Source of the DNA: Azovibrio restrictus
GTDB taxonomy: Bacteria; Bacteroidota; Bacteroidia; Chitinophagales; Chitinophagaceae
Direction of reading: 5' to 3'
NCBI GenBank assembly: GCA_029255605.1
Contig: JANLJF010000019.1
Location: forward strand, 39,413 to 103,412
DNA: 64,000 nucleotides
The translations under genes and the position numbers were made by a program. Below the pieces are notes generated by a model that had not been told where the DNA came from, did no database searches, and saw only the letters and a program-made list of their open reading frames with translations. Below are positions 21,766 to 31,532 of the stretch, one piece after another. Positions within the stretch are counted from its first letter, which is position 1; every line of letters starts with the position of its first letter.

Positions 21766-22743
21766 ATGTCAGTTATAGTTTTAGCAGAACATCAACAAGG
21801 CAGCTTCAAAAAGAAATCTTTTGAGGCTATACAATATGCAGCAGGCATAGCGCAGGCTATGGGTACATCTGTTACCGCAGTAGTACTGGGTAATGCAGGC
21901 GATAGCGAAATGCAGCAACTGGGCCAGTATGGCGCTACTAAAGTGCTGCACGTGGCAGATGCCCGCCTCGATAACCTGAATGCACGTGCTTATACAAAAG
22001 CACTGGTAGCAGCAGCAGAAAAAGAAGGTGCTAAAGTAGTGGTGGGTTTGCACGATGTAACGGGTAAAGCCGTATTTCCACGTGTAGCGGCACGCCTGAA
22101 GGCAGGTATGGTAGCAGGTGCGGTAGCGCAGCCCGATACAGCTAACGGTTTCGTAGTAAAGAAAACGGTATTCTCAGGTAAAGCATTTGCTTCTGTAAAC
22201 ATCACCAGTGATGTAAAAGTGGTAACGCTGATGCCAAACACATTTGCAGTAAAAAAAGGTGAAGGCAGCATAGCGATTGAGAAACTGGATGTAGCTTTTG
22301 AAGATAAAGACTTCGCCGTACAGGTGAAGGAAGTGAGCAAAGTAACAGGTACAGTGCCACTGGCCGAGGCGGAACTGGTAGTAAGCGGTGGCCGTGGTAT
22401 GAAAGGCCCTGAAAACTGGCATATACTGGAAGATCTGGCGAAAGAACTGGGTGCTGCTACAGCTTGTAGCCGCCCTGTGGCCGATTCCCATTGGCGTCCG
22501 CACCACGAGCACGTGGGCCAAACGGGTGGTACCATCCGTCCCAACCTGTATATAGCTGCGGGTATCAGCGGTGCCATACAGCACCTGGCCGGTGTTAACG
22601 GTTCTAAGACTATCGTTGTTATCAATAAAGACCCTGAAGCACCTTTCTTTAAGGCTGCAGATTACGGTGTGGTAGGCGATGTGCTGGAAGTATTACCAAA
22701 ACTTACAGAGGCGGTTAAGAAATGGAAAGCAAGCCATAACTAA
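21766..22743 (+). CDS. etfA: Electron transfer flavoprotein subunit alpha
   Basis: VSGGRGMKGPENW, RPNLYIAAGISGAIQHLAGV FAD-binding region. Confidence 0.96.
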   Translation: MSVIVLAEHQQGSFKKKSFEAIQYAAGIAQAMGTSVTAVVLGNAGDSEMQQLGQYGATKVLHVADARLDNLNARAYTKALVAAAEKEGAKVVVGLHDVTGKAVFPRVAARLKAGMVAGAVAQPDTANGFVVKKTVFSGKAFASVNITSDVKVVTLMPNTFAVKKGEGSIAIEKLDVAFEDKDFAVQVKEVSKVTGTVPLAEAELVVSGGRGMKGPENWHILEDLAKELGAATACSRPVADSHWRPHHEHVGQTGGTIRPNLYIAAGISGAIQHLAGVNGSKTIVVINKDPEAPFFKAADYGVVGDVLEVLPKLTEAVKKWKASHN

Positions 22744-22764
22744 TCAGCATCTTGATATAACAGT

Positions 22765-22792
22765 AAAGGGTAGCAAATTGCTACCCTTTTTT
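22765..22792. terminator. Rho-independent terminator after etfA
   Basis: AAAGGGTAGC-AAATT-GCTACCCTTTTTT. Confidence 0.9.
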
Positions 22793-22819
22793 GTGCTTAG
22801 AAAATCGTGAAAAGAAAAT

Positions 22820-22851
22820 TTTGCGTAACCGATTAGTTACACATATATTTG
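22820..22851 (+). promoter_or_regulatory. Bacteroidota-type promoter: TTTG (22820-22823) -N20- TATATTTG (22844-22851)
   Basis: Near-exact TTTG/N19-21/TAnnTTTG arrangement 24 nt before the ArsR ATG. Confidence 0.7.
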
Positions 22852-22872
22852 TAACCGAACGGTTACAAATAT
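22845..22872. promoter_or_regulatory. 28-bp palindromic operator candidate
   Basis: ATATTTGTAACCG-AA-CGGTTACAAATAT, perfect 13-bp arms; a related imperfect site GTAACCGATTAGTTAC lies at 22825-22840. Confidence 0.75.
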
Positions 22873-22875
22873 TAC

Positions 22876-23211
22876 ATGAGAAGAGATGTCTTTCAGGCTA
22901 TTGCCGACCCCACACGCAGAGAAATCATCAATCTGCTATCGCACGATGCGCTGAACCTGAATGCAGTAGCAGAGAATTTCGATATCAGTCGCCCCGCTAT
23001 CAGTAAGCACATTCGCATACTGACTGAGTGCGGGCTTATAGTTATCACACAACAGGGCAGGGAGCGCTTCTGCCATGCCGATTTTAGAAAGCTAAAAGAG
23101 GTATCGGATTGGACCAGCCAGTTCAGCCGCTTTTGGGATAACAAGCTAGCTGCCCTTGGCGATTTCCTCGATAAGGAAATGGCAAAAGAGAGAAAAAAGA
23201 GGAAGAAATAA
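22876..23211 (+). CDS. ArsR-family winged-helix regulator
   Basis: MRRDVFQAIADPTRREIINLLSHDALNLNAVAENFDISRPAISKHIRILTECGLI. Confidence 0.92.
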   Translation: MRRDVFQAIADPTRREIINLLSHDALNLNAVAENFDISRPAISKHIRILTECGLIVITQQGRERFCHADFRKLKEVSDWTSQFSRFWDNKLAALGDFLDKEMAKERKKRKK

Positions 23212-23235
23212 AAGTGCGCTAAAAACATATCCTGC

Positions 23236-23664
23236 ATGGAAAATATAGAACAGATTCAATACATCAAAGCTCCGATTGCAGAGGTGTACGAAGCATTGAC
23301 CACAGAGAAAGGACTGGGCGAAGTATGGACAAAGAACCTGAAGGTAAAACCGGAATTGGGCTTTGTGAATGAGTTTGATTTCAAAGACAACTATGCTACT
23401 AAAATGAAAATAGTTGCACTGGAAGAAAACCGTAGAATAGAATGGGAATGCATCGCTACCGACCCGGAATGGGTAGGAACCACCGTCAGTTTTGAACTGG
23501 AAGAAAAGAATGGTGTAACCAGCGTATGGTTTGGCCATCGCAAGTGGCAAGCCCTCACAGAGTTTTACCGTACGTGCAATTACAACTGGGCCATGTTTCT
23601 CTACAGCCTGAAAAGCTATTGTGAAGATGGGAAAGGCATGCCCTTTCAGGATAGAAAATTTTAA
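23236..23664 (+). CDS. SRPBCC/AHSA1-domain protein
   Basis: IKAPIAEVYEALTTEKGLGEVWTKNLKVKPE START/AHSA1-like pattern. Confidence 0.85.
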   Translation: MENIEQIQYIKAPIAEVYEALTTEKGLGEVWTKNLKVKPELGFVNEFDFKDNYATKMKIVALEENRRIEWECIATDPEWVGTTVSFELEEKNGVTSVWFGHRKWQALTEFYRTCNYNWAMFLYSLKSYCEDGKGMPFQDRKF

Positions 23665-23682
23665 ATACCAAATCACAATTAT

Positions 23683-24120
23683 ATGGATACCGTAACATCA
23701 CAACCGCTGGTAAAAGAAGCGGTTTACAATGCGCCTGCCAATAGGGTATGGGCTGCCATTACAGACAATAACCAGATGAAGGAATGGTACTTCAAAATGG
23801 ATGCCTTCAAGCCCGAAGTGGGGTTTGAGTTTACCTTTGCGGGCTGCAATGAAGAAGGTGTAGAATATGTACACCTCTGCAAAGTGCTGGAAGTAGTACC
23901 CAATAAAAAACTGGTACATAGCTGGACGTATAAGGATTACCCCGGTTATTCTGAAGTGGCCTGGGAACTTTTTGAGGAAGGTGATACAACTCGTCTGCGT
24001 CTTACGCACACAGGGCTGGATAGCTTCCCCGATACGCCATCTTTCAAACGTGAAAGCTTCAACCAGGGCTGGACAGAGATACTGGGTACTATGCTCAGGA
24101 ACTATCTGGAAAAAGCTTAA
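23683..24120 (+). CDS. SRPBCC/AHSA1-domain protein
   Basis: VYNAPANRVWAAITDNNQMKEWYFKMDAFKPEVGFEF; ends GWTEILGTMLRNYLEK. Confidence 0.88.
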   Translation: MDTVTSQPLVKEAVYNAPANRVWAAITDNNQMKEWYFKMDAFKPEVGFEFTFAGCNEEGVEYVHLCKVLEVVPNKKLVHSWTYKDYPGYSEVAWELFEEGDTTRLRLTHTGLDSFPDTPSFKRESFNQGWTEILGTMLRNYLEKA

Positions 24121-24145
24121 GGATAATAAACTGGAAAAGAATGAG

Positions 24146-24169
24146 AAGGGTGGCTACGGCCACCCTTTA
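24146..24169. terminator. Rho-independent terminator
   Basis: AAGGGTGG-CTACGG-CCACCCTTT after the second SRPBCC gene. Confidence 0.75.
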
Positions 24170-24191
24170 TGCTGCTTGCGGCCATGTTTAG

Positions 24192-24199
24192 TACCTTTG
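24192..24199 (+). promoter_or_regulatory. Bacteroidota-type -7 element TACCTTTG
   Basis: Matches TAnnTTTG, after the terminator and 29 nt before the DUF481-like ATG. Confidence 0.45.
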
Positions 24200-24228
24200 C
24201 AACCATTAGATGGAAAAACCACTGCCGG

Positions 24229-24960
24229 ATGAATAAATGGATTACATGTATTATTGTTATTATTTTTCCCTTATTGGTTAGTGCCCAATTCAGCGATTCC
24301 GTCAACTATCATTTCCAGTTCAATTCCACCGGTTCTATCAATAAAACCGACCTGGGTGATGCCTACTTGCTGAATAATAATATGCGCTTCGGCATTAAGA
24401 AGGAAAGTATCTCGCTGAATGCAACCGCGGGCTGGGTATATGGCCAGCAACAGCAAAAACTGACCAATAACGACTTTAACAGCGCACTCGATTTTAACCT
24501 CTATAAAACACTGCCGCATTTCTACTACTGGGGGTTAGCCGGTTACAATACCAGCTATTCACTGAAACTGAATAACCAGCAGCAATATGGTGCGGGTGTA
24601 GCTTACAATATTTACGACCGTAAAAATGCCTACCTGAATATCAGCGATGGTATCCTGTATGAAAACAGTGATATAAACATAAATGATACCACGCGGGAGA
24701 TATACAATACCTTTCGTAATTCACTTCGCCTGGCTTTCCGGTTTACTATCAAAGATGTAGTGACCATCCATAGTAATAGCTTCTTGCAAAATTCACTGAA
24801 CTATCACGATGACTATATCATCCGTTCCACATCAGGACTTTCCTTGAAGCTATACAAATGGCTCAGCTTTACCACATCCCTTACCTACAATAAAATAAGC
24901 CGTACCAATAAAGAAAACCTGCTTTTCAACTATGGTCTTTCAATAGATAAATATTTTTAA
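24229..24960 (+). CDS. DUF481-like outer-membrane beta-barrel protein
   Basis: Signal peptide MNKWITCIIVIIFPLLVSAQ followed by alternating beta-strand pattern. Start chosen at internal Met; the track ORF starts at 24169. Confidence 0.7.
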   Translation: MNKWITCIIVIIFPLLVSAQFSDSVNYHFQFNSTGSINKTDLGDAYLLNNNMRFGIKKESISLNATAGWVYGQQQQKLTNNDFNSALDFNLYKTLPHFYYWGLAGYNTSYSLKLNNQQQYGAGVAYNIYDRKNAYLNISDGILYENSDININDTTREIYNTFRNSLRLAFRFTIKDVVTIHSNSFLQNSLNYHDDYIIRSTSGLSLKLYKWLSFTTSLTYNKISRTNKENLLFNYGLSIDKYF

Positions 24961-25174
24961 ATTTTGTTGTATATTTGCTATATATCTATCCGTTTACGGA
25001 TGATAGAAAATTTAGAGAGGTCAATTTGCTGGTAAATGTTGCGGAAAATAAAAACGGCAGAATTCACAACAAAACACAACAAATTGGAACAGGGTATTTG
25101 CAACCTGCTGGTTTTCAATATGGTGTTTTGATGAAATCTGCCAGGTGGAACAATTTGGAACCGTTTCAAACTCA

Positions 25175-25182
25175 TAACTTTG
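25175..25182 (+). promoter_or_regulatory. Bacteroidota-type -7 element TAACTTTG
   Basis: Matches TAnnTTTG; upstream TTTG at 25154-25157 (17-nt spacer); start codon at 25202. Confidence 0.5.
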
Positions 25183-25201
25183 CCTATCTTTAAGAGAAGG
25201 G

Positions 25202-26572
25202 ATGCTGTACGCGATAGTAGATATTGAAACGACGGGGAGTTTTGCCGCTGGAAACGGCATTACCGAGATAGCTATTGTGATACACGACGGTAAAGAGGTT
25301 ATTAACTTCTATGAGAGCCTTGTCAACCCCCACGCCGCTATTCCATACTTCATACAGCGGCTTACAGGTATTACAAATGAAATGGTGGCCCACGCACCCT
25401 CTTTCCACGAGATAGCGGCACAGGTGCATGAGCTTTTGCAGGATAAGGTATTTGTGGCCCATAACGTCAATTTCGACTACTCCTTCCTGAAGCACCATAT
25501 GGAAGTCGCAGGGTATATGCTGGATGAGCGCAAGCTGTGTACGGTACGCCTGTCGCGCAAGATATTGCCGGGTTTGCGCAGCTATAGCCTGGGCAAGCTA
25601 TGCCACCAGGTAGGCATCAACCTTAGCAATCATCACCGTGCCGGTGGCGATGCACTGGCTACGGCACATTTGTTTGCTATGCTGGTGGCCAATGATAAGG
25701 AAGAGGTGATAAGCGGCATGCTGAAAGGTCGCAACAGTGAGCAATACCTGCCACCACATGTGCCGGTAGAACAGGTAGATAACCTGCCTAAAACAGCGGG
25801 TGTGTACTACTTCTACAATGCTGTGGGTAAGGTAGTATATGTAGGTAAGGCCAATAACCTGAAGCGCCGTGTAAAGAGCCACTTCAGTAACAATAAAGCA
25901 GGCAAGCAAAAACAGGATTTCCTGCGGGAGATATACCGCATCAGCTATAAGGAATGTGGTACCGACCTGATGGCGCATATACTGGAAAGCACCGAGATAC
26001 GCAGGCTATGGCCGGTGTATAATCGTAGTCAGCGGGGTTACCTGCCACGCTATGGGTTGTTCTTATATGAAGACAGGCAGGGCTACCAGCGCTTTGTGAT
26101 AGAAAAGAACAAGCACTACCTGAAGCCTGTTTATACTTTCAATACCATAATAGAAGGGCACCACCGCCTGCGCGAACTGATAAGCGAATTTGGCTTAAGC
26201 GCCCGCCTGTGCAACCTTGCCAAAGTGTCTGAATGTGCAGATGGCGTGCATGCGGACCATTGCGATGGCAATTGTGCGGAATCACTCACAGCGGAGGCAT
26301 ACAATGAAAGAGTAGCACAAGCTGTGGCATGGCTGGATAAACACCTGCCTACCTTTGCTTATATAGATAAAGGGATTAACCACGATGAACAAAGCTGCAT
26401 ACTCGTCAACAAGGGCAACTTTTACGGTATGGGTTACCTGAATGATGGTGTATTGCCTGATACTATAGATCAGCTTCAAGAGAAGCTCGAACCCATGCCC
26501 GATAATGATTACATCCGCAACCTCATTTTCAAGCATGCGGCTACATATCCTGAAAAGTGTGTAGCATTTTAG
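25202..26572 (+). CDS. DnaQ-like 3'-5' exonuclease fused to GIY-YIG endonuclease domain
   Basis: N-term IVDIETTGSFAAGNGITEIAIV (ExoI), HNVNFDYSFLK; then KTAGVYYFYNAVGKVVYVGKANNLKRRVKSHF (GIY-YIG). Confidence 0.93.
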   Translation: MLYAIVDIETTGSFAAGNGITEIAIVIHDGKEVINFYESLVNPHAAIPYFIQRLTGITNEMVAHAPSFHEIAAQVHELLQDKVFVAHNVNFDYSFLKHHMEVAGYMLDERKLCTVRLSRKILPGLRSYSLGKLCHQVGINLSNHHRAGGDALATAHLFAMLVANDKEEVISGMLKGRNSEQYLPPHVPVEQVDNLPKTAGVYYFYNAVGKVVYVGKANNLKRRVKSHFSNNKAGKQKQDFLREIYRISYKECGTDLMAHILESTEIRRLWPVYNRSQRGYLPRYGLFLYEDRQGYQRFVIEKNKHYLKPVYTFNTIIEGHHRLRELISEFGLSARLCNLAKVSECADGVHADHCDGNCAESLTAEAYNERVAQAVAWLDKHLPTFAYIDKGINHDEQSCILVNKGNFYGMGYLNDGVLPDTIDQLQEKLEPMPDNDYIRNLIFKHAATYPEKCVAF

Positions 26573-26606
26573 AAATCAGAACAACTAACCTCTAAATACC
26601 AAAATG

Positions 26607-26632
26607 AAGCCCCTTTAGGGGTTTGGGGTTAT
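26607..26632 (+). terminator. Hairpin/terminator-like AAGCCCCTTTAGGGGTTTGGGGTT
   Basis: CCCC-TTTA-GGGG stem, G/T-rich tail, between converging genes. Confidence 0.45.
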
Positions 26633-28653
26633 TGAGCCAGCCAGTATTTCCTCAGCAACCATTCAGCCACGGCAAATATCAGTATCAGGAGGAAGTACCA
26701 TTTCCAGTCTATTAGTGGTACGGCTGTAATGTCTGATTGTATGACAGGCTTGATATTCGTGTTCTTTGAAATAGAATCGTATAGTGAAGCTATATTTTTA
26801 GCAGGCACGAAATTGCCATTATACTTGTTCGATAGTCCGTAGAGCAATGCGTAATCGGCACCGCTTTCCATTTGTTCCAACGGGGTATGGGTTACTACAA
26901 AACTGCCTGCTGCAGTATGCGTAGTGCCGTTGTACACAGTGCGTGCTGTGTAGGAATAGTTGCCCTCTGCCCACGTGCCTGTGTTCAACTTGTAGGCACT
27001 GCCCGCACGTTCAAAAGAGAAGTCCTGCTTTTTACCATTGGCATCTGCAATGCTTAGTTGCACGTCCGGCGTATTCACCTGCTGACTGGTAGCGTTCAGT
27101 AAGTAAGCATTCAACGTGATCACTTCCTGGTCGCTCCACACATATTTGGGCAGCGATACATAGAACGGCTTATCATTCACATTAACCGCCAGGAAAGCAA
27201 TGGTTTGACGGATGCACTCATCTATGGTATTGTGCGTATTGAAGTTCTTATACTCGTAAATGCGCCAGCGCCACAGCCCCTCACCTGTAGTGATGGCAAG
27301 TGGCGTAGTAGTATTGTGTACGGCCCACAAAGGCAATTGCCCACCGCGTTGGTTGAATAGTACATCCATGCCGCCTATGGCTTCCATCTTTGCTACAGGC
27401 ACATTCAGCGGAGGCATTTTATCCAGCACGGCCTGCAGGTTTTGCGGCACTATAAAGCTGTTGAAGGCATTGTTGTAAGCAGGGTAGGCATCTACAGGCT
27501 GCATTTGCATTGCCAGTTTGTAATTGCTGAACAATGATTGCGTAGCACCCGGGTTCGATTGCATTCCCATTATAAACCACATAGGCTTTTTCACAGACGC
27601 TATGTCGCGCGCATTGTTCATTTGCATAGAGGGTAGCTGGTGCAGGATGACTACATCATAGTCGCGGAAGGAAGGCAGCTCATAAGCCATGCGTACCGTC
27701 AGCTTATAGCCATCCAGCCCCTGTAGTGCTTCTTTTATAGCATTGATATCCGGGTGTGGAGATGCAGCAGCTATCAGTATATCTTTCTTATCCTCTACTA
27801 CCTCTACAAATACATCCTTCTTATTATTGGCAATATTCTTTTCACCATCGACAACAGGTGCCTGTATAGTGTAGTGATGTAAGCCCGCCTTATCGGCCTT
27901 TACACTGAAAGATACAGATCGGTCATACCTGTCGCTATTCACGGCTATGTTGGAAGTAGCTATTACATTGCCACCTTCCAGCAATTGCAGGCTGTTATTA
28001 TAACCATTACAAAGTGTGGCCAGTACATCGGTACGTATCTCGAACTGGCTATTGAGCGTAGCCGTTTTGTTGCTGTATACCTGTGTTATACGCAGGTCTT
28101 TCTGCTGTGCACTATCGCCAATGCCTACAGTATATAGCGGGCTTTGTAAGCTAAGTTGCTGATAAAGCGGGTTGCTACCCTGGTTGTAACGGCCATCGCT
28201 CGCCAGTATCACAGCCCCAAGATTTTGTGCGCCATAGTACTCCTGTGCTTTCGATAAGGCATTGGCTATATCGGTGCTTTGCTGTGTGTAGCGAAATGTG
28301 CTATCGGTCTGCACATCGGTACCGAAACCCCAGGTAACTACCTTGTACTTATCACCCAGCTTGTCGCCCAGTTGTTGTGCGGCTTTATTATAATTGGTGC
28401 TATCCTTCCCTAATGCCATAGCTATAGACGCCGAATTATCCTGCAGGAAAAGGATGACTGGTTTCTGTGTTTCGTTTTTGGTGATGGTGATGGCAGGGGC
28501 CAATATTAAAAGTAATGCCAGCAGCATTACAATGCCCCGCAGTGTAGCGGTAAGCCATGGGTGTGGGGTACCTCGCTTAACATCGGCACGGTATACCCCG
28601 TAGCCGGCTGCCGCCGCAAGGGCGATGGATATGGTCCACAATAGGATTTGCAT
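26629..28653 (-). CDS. Membrane protein with VWA-like/CARDB-like ectodomain
   Basis: 674 aa; two N-terminal TMs, VILFLQDNSASIAMALG (VWA-like DxSxS) and a C-terminal TM. Confidence 0.65.
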   Translation of the reverse strand: MQILLWTISIALAAAAGYGVYRADVKRGTPHPWLTATLRGIVMLLALLLILAPAITITKNETQKPVILFLQDNSASIAMALGKDSTNYNKAAQQLGDKLGDKYKVVTWGFGTDVQTDSTFRYTQQSTDIANALSKAQEYYGAQNLGAVILASDGRYNQGSNPLYQQLSLQSPLYTVGIGDSAQQKDLRITQVYSNKTATLNSQFEIRTDVLATLCNGYNNSLQLLEGGNVIATSNIAVNSDRYDRSVSFSVKADKAGLHHYTIQAPVVDGEKNIANNKKDVFVEVVEDKKDILIAAASPHPDINAIKEALQGLDGYKLTVRMAYELPSFRDYDVVILHQLPSMQMNNARDIASVKKPMWFIMGMQSNPGATQSLFSNYKLAMQMQPVDAYPAYNNAFNSFIVPQNLQAVLDKMPPLNVPVAKMEAIGGMDVLFNQRGGQLPLWAVHNTTTPLAITTGEGLWRWRIYEYKNFNTHNTIDECIRQTIAFLAVNVNDKPFYVSLPKYVWSDQEVITLNAYLLNATSQQVNTPDVQLSIADANGKKQDFSFERAGSAYKLNTGTWAEGNYSYTARTVYNGTTHTAAGSFVVTHTPLEQMESGADYALLYGLSNKYNGNFVPAKNIASLYDSISKNTNIKPVIQSDITAVPLIDWKWYFLLILIFAVAEWLLRKYWLAQ

Positions 28654-28826
28654 CAGTCTTGCAAACTAAGGAAAAACTATATAGATAGGCGTTGCTGCTT
28701 ATAATTATGTTGTTAAAAATCAATATTGCATGGCAAAGTTTTTGTATCTGTTGGTGTATGCCTGAATTGATATTGCCAATAGCTGAACCTGCACTGCGAT
28801 TGCAGCAAATTCATAATTTCGCGCCC

Positions 28827-29996
28827 ATGCGCATGCACGAAGTAAAGACAGATGCGGATAAGAAGCTGTTTTTAGAATTGCCCGTTAGCATAAACAGAGG
28901 TAATGCCAACTGGATACGCCCGTTGGATAAAGACATAGAACAGGTTTTCGACGTAGAACAGAATAAGCTATTCAAGAAAGGAGGCGAATGTGCCCGATGG
29001 CTGCTGAAAGATGAAGCAGGAAACGTGATAGGCCGTATAGCAGCATTTGTAAACAAGCAGTATAAGCAGGAACAGCCTACGGGTGGTATAGGTTTCTTTG
29101 AATGCATCAACGATCAGCAGGCTGCCAACTTCATGTTCGACCATTGTAAACAATGGCTGCAGCACCGTGGTATGGAGGCTATGGATGGCCCCATCAACTT
29201 TGGAGAGCGCGAACGCTGGTGGGGATTGCTGGTGGAGGGCTTCCAAGAGCCGCTGTATTGTATGAATTACAATCCACCTTATTACAAAGAACTGTTTGAT
29301 AACTATGGGTTCGAGGTGTACTTTGAGCAGGTATGCTTTGCCATGAAAGTGAAAGACCGCCTGCAGGATAAGTTTTACCACCGCTACGAGGAGCTATCAC
29401 AAGACCCTAACTATAGTTATCAGCACATACGTAAAAGCAACCTGGATAAATATATAAAGGACTTTGCCTACATCTATAATAAAGCATGGGCGGGTCATGG
29501 TGGTGGTAAGCAACTGGAAGAAAGGATAGTGGCGAAAATGTTTGCCCAGATGAAGTCTGTAATAGATGAAGACCTGATGTGGTATGTGTATTATAAAGAT
29601 GAGCCGATAGGCTTCTGGATAAACCTGCCCGACCTGAACCAGTATTTCAAGCATATGAATGGCAAGTTTGGCCTGTGGCAAAAGCTGAAATTCCTATGGC
29701 TGAAAAACTTTGGTAAGTGCAATCGTTTTGTGGGATTGGTGTTTGGCATCATACCCGAATTTCAGGGTAAAGGAGTAGATGGCTATATGATAATGGCCGG
29801 TGCTAAAGTAATACAGCCCGCAGGTAAGTATGAAGACTACGAGATGCAATGGATAGGTGACTTTAACCCCAAGATGATAAACATAGCGGAAAGTCTGGGC
29901 ACTTATAGAAGCCGTAAGCTGCAAACATTACGGTATCTATTTGACAGAGAGAAAAAATTTACGCGTCATCCAATGATAGGCGACCATCTGAAGTAG
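28827..29996 (+). CDS. GNAT-like N-acetyltransferase family protein
   Basis: KLFLELPVSINRGNANWIRPLDKDIEQVFD...GRIAAFVN...GPINFGERERWWGLLVEGF; start chosen at an internal Met because the upstream 45 aa of the track ORF look spurious. Confidence 0.75.
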   Translation: MRMHEVKTDADKKLFLELPVSINRGNANWIRPLDKDIEQVFDVEQNKLFKKGGECARWLLKDEAGNVIGRIAAFVNKQYKQEQPTGGIGFFECINDQQAANFMFDHCKQWLQHRGMEAMDGPINFGERERWWGLLVEGFQEPLYCMNYNPPYYKELFDNYGFEVYFEQVCFAMKVKDRLQDKFYHRYEELSQDPNYSYQHIRKSNLDKYIKDFAYIYNKAWAGHGGGKQLEERIVAKMFAQMKSVIDEDLMWYVYYKDEPIGFWINLPDLNQYFKHMNGKFGLWQKLKFLWLKNFGKCNRFVGLVFGIIPEFQGKGVDGYMIMAGAKVIQPAGKYEDYEMQWIGDFNPKMINIAESLGTYRSRKLQTLRYLFDREKKFTRHPMIGDHLK

Positions 29997-30010
29997 GAGT
30001 TATTGTAGCA

Positions 30011-30865
30011 TCACCTCAGCATTCCCATCAGGGTAATCACCTCCCGCGCTTCTTTTACATCGTGTACTCTTAATATATTGGCACCTTGTTGCAGGGCTAT
30101 AACATGCAGGGCGGTGGTACCATTCAGTGCGGCTTCGGGGGTAGCGTTCAGTGCTTTCCATATCATGCCCTTGCGGGAAATGCCTGCCAGTATGGGTTTG
30201 CCCAGCATGCGCAGGGTGTGCATGTTTCCCAGCAACTCGTAGTTATGTTCCAATGTTTTGCCAAAGCCAAAGCCGGGGTCTATGATAATATCGGTAATGC
30301 CGGCGGAGTGACAGTCGGCACATACATCGCGCAGGTAATGCAGTATATCCAGCGCTACATTGTTGTATTGCGCGTTTTGCTGCATGGTTTCAGGTGTGCC
30401 CTGCATGTGCATAGCTATATAGGGCACTTGCAATGAGGCCACTGTTGCCAGCATATCCTTATCTATGCTGCCGCTGCTCACATCATTTATTATAGATACA
30501 CCTGCTGCTACCGCTTCTTTAGCCACGGCAGCATTATACGTATCTGCCGATAGCCAGGCATCTGGGAAGCGTTTTATGATGGCTTCTATTACGGGCATCA
30601 CACGTTGCAGTTCTTCATCTGCACTTATCAGTTGCGCACCGGGCTTGGTGGTAGCGCCGCCTATATCCAGTATGACAGCACCGTCATTCAGCATCTGCTC
30701 GGCTTTGTGCAGCAGGCTGTCTGTATCGCTATCGCGGCCTTTGTTGTAAAAACTATCGGGCGTAGCATTCAGTATACCCATTACAACGGGCTGTGATATA
30801 TCGAGCAGACGCCCTTTACTTTTGAGGGTGGTTTGTACGGGTAAAACTGTATTTTTGAAACTCAT
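30011..30865 (-). CDS. folP: Dihydropteroate synthase
   Basis: VMGILNATPDSFYNKGRD, DIGGATTKPGAQ, IIDPGFGFGKTLEHN. Start chosen at MSFKNTVLPVQ; the track ORF extends to 30979. Confidence 0.96.
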   Translation of the reverse strand: MSFKNTVLPVQTTLKSKGRLLDISQPVVMGILNATPDSFYNKGRDSDTDSLLHKAEQMLNDGAVILDIGGATTKPGAQLISADEELQRVMPVIEAIIKRFPDAWLSADTYNAAVAKEAVAAGVSIINDVSSGSIDKDMLATVASLQVPYIAMHMQGTPETMQQNAQYNNVALDILHYLRDVCADCHSAGITDIIIDPGFGFGKTLEHNYELLGNMHTLRMLGKPILAGISRKGMIWKALNATPEAALNGTTALHVIALQQGANILRVHDVKEAREVITLMGMLR

Positions 30866-30881
30866 AGCTAGTACAAAGAAA

Positions 30882-31463
30882 ATGCAGGATAGCGTAAGCA
30901 CCAACACAATGATAAATACACTGGAACAATACCGCGGCATCGTATCGGCCTGTAAAGACCTGTATGTGAAAAAGGCCAAAGATTATGGCACATCGTGGAG
31001 GGTATTGCGACCTATATCTATAGTAGACCAGATATATATAAAAGCTTGGCGCATACGCCAGATACAGGAAACGGGCGAGCAGAAGATAGGCGATAGCATA
31101 GAAAGTGAATTTGTAGGGATTGTGAACTACGGCATTATAGCCGTGATACAAAACGGGATGCCCGCCAATGCACCTATAGACCTGAGCGAGGCCGAAGCCC
31201 GCCAATGGTACGAGGTGAAGGCAAAAGAGATAGAAGACCTGATGCTGCAAAAGAACCATGACTATGGCGAGGCATGGCGCGAACTATCGCAGCAATCGTT
31301 TGTAGACCTGATACTGGTAAAGCTGCTGCGCATAAAACAGATACTGGCCAACGAAGGCCAAACCATCGTATCGGAAGGGGTAGATGCTAATTTTCATGAT
31401 ATAGTGAACTATGGCATATTTGCCCTCATCAAAATAAACGAAGCTAAAAACGATATCGCTTAG
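30882..31463 (+). CDS. DUF1599-domain protein
   Basis: Two internal repeats CKDLYVKKAKDYGTSWRVLRP.. / DLMLQKNHDYGEAWRELSQ..; divergent from folP. Start MQDSVSTNTM. Confidence 0.88.
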   Translation: MQDSVSTNTMINTLEQYRGIVSACKDLYVKKAKDYGTSWRVLRPISIVDQIYIKAWRIRQIQETGEQKIGDSIESEFVGIVNYGIIAVIQNGMPANAPIDLSEAEARQWYEVKAKEIEDLMLQKNHDYGEAWRELSQQSFVDLILVKLLRIKQILANEGQTIVSEGVDANFHDIVNYGIFALIKINEAKNDIA

Positions 31464-31532
31464 CTTTTAACAGTTTGTTACAAACGCATTTTACAATAAA
31501 CGAGTCATTACATACGCACTAAAGCATTCAAG

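Noticed and set aside
24975-25193. 72-aa plus-strand ORF in the DUF481/nuclease gap
   Set aside because: No start context, no family resemblance, and it overlaps the promoter-like elements; more likely noncoding.
25202-26572. Exonuclease/GIY-YIG fusion as a mobile or defence nuclease
   Set aside because: Domain order matches the known UvrC-like/Cho-type repair fusion; no mobile-element context.
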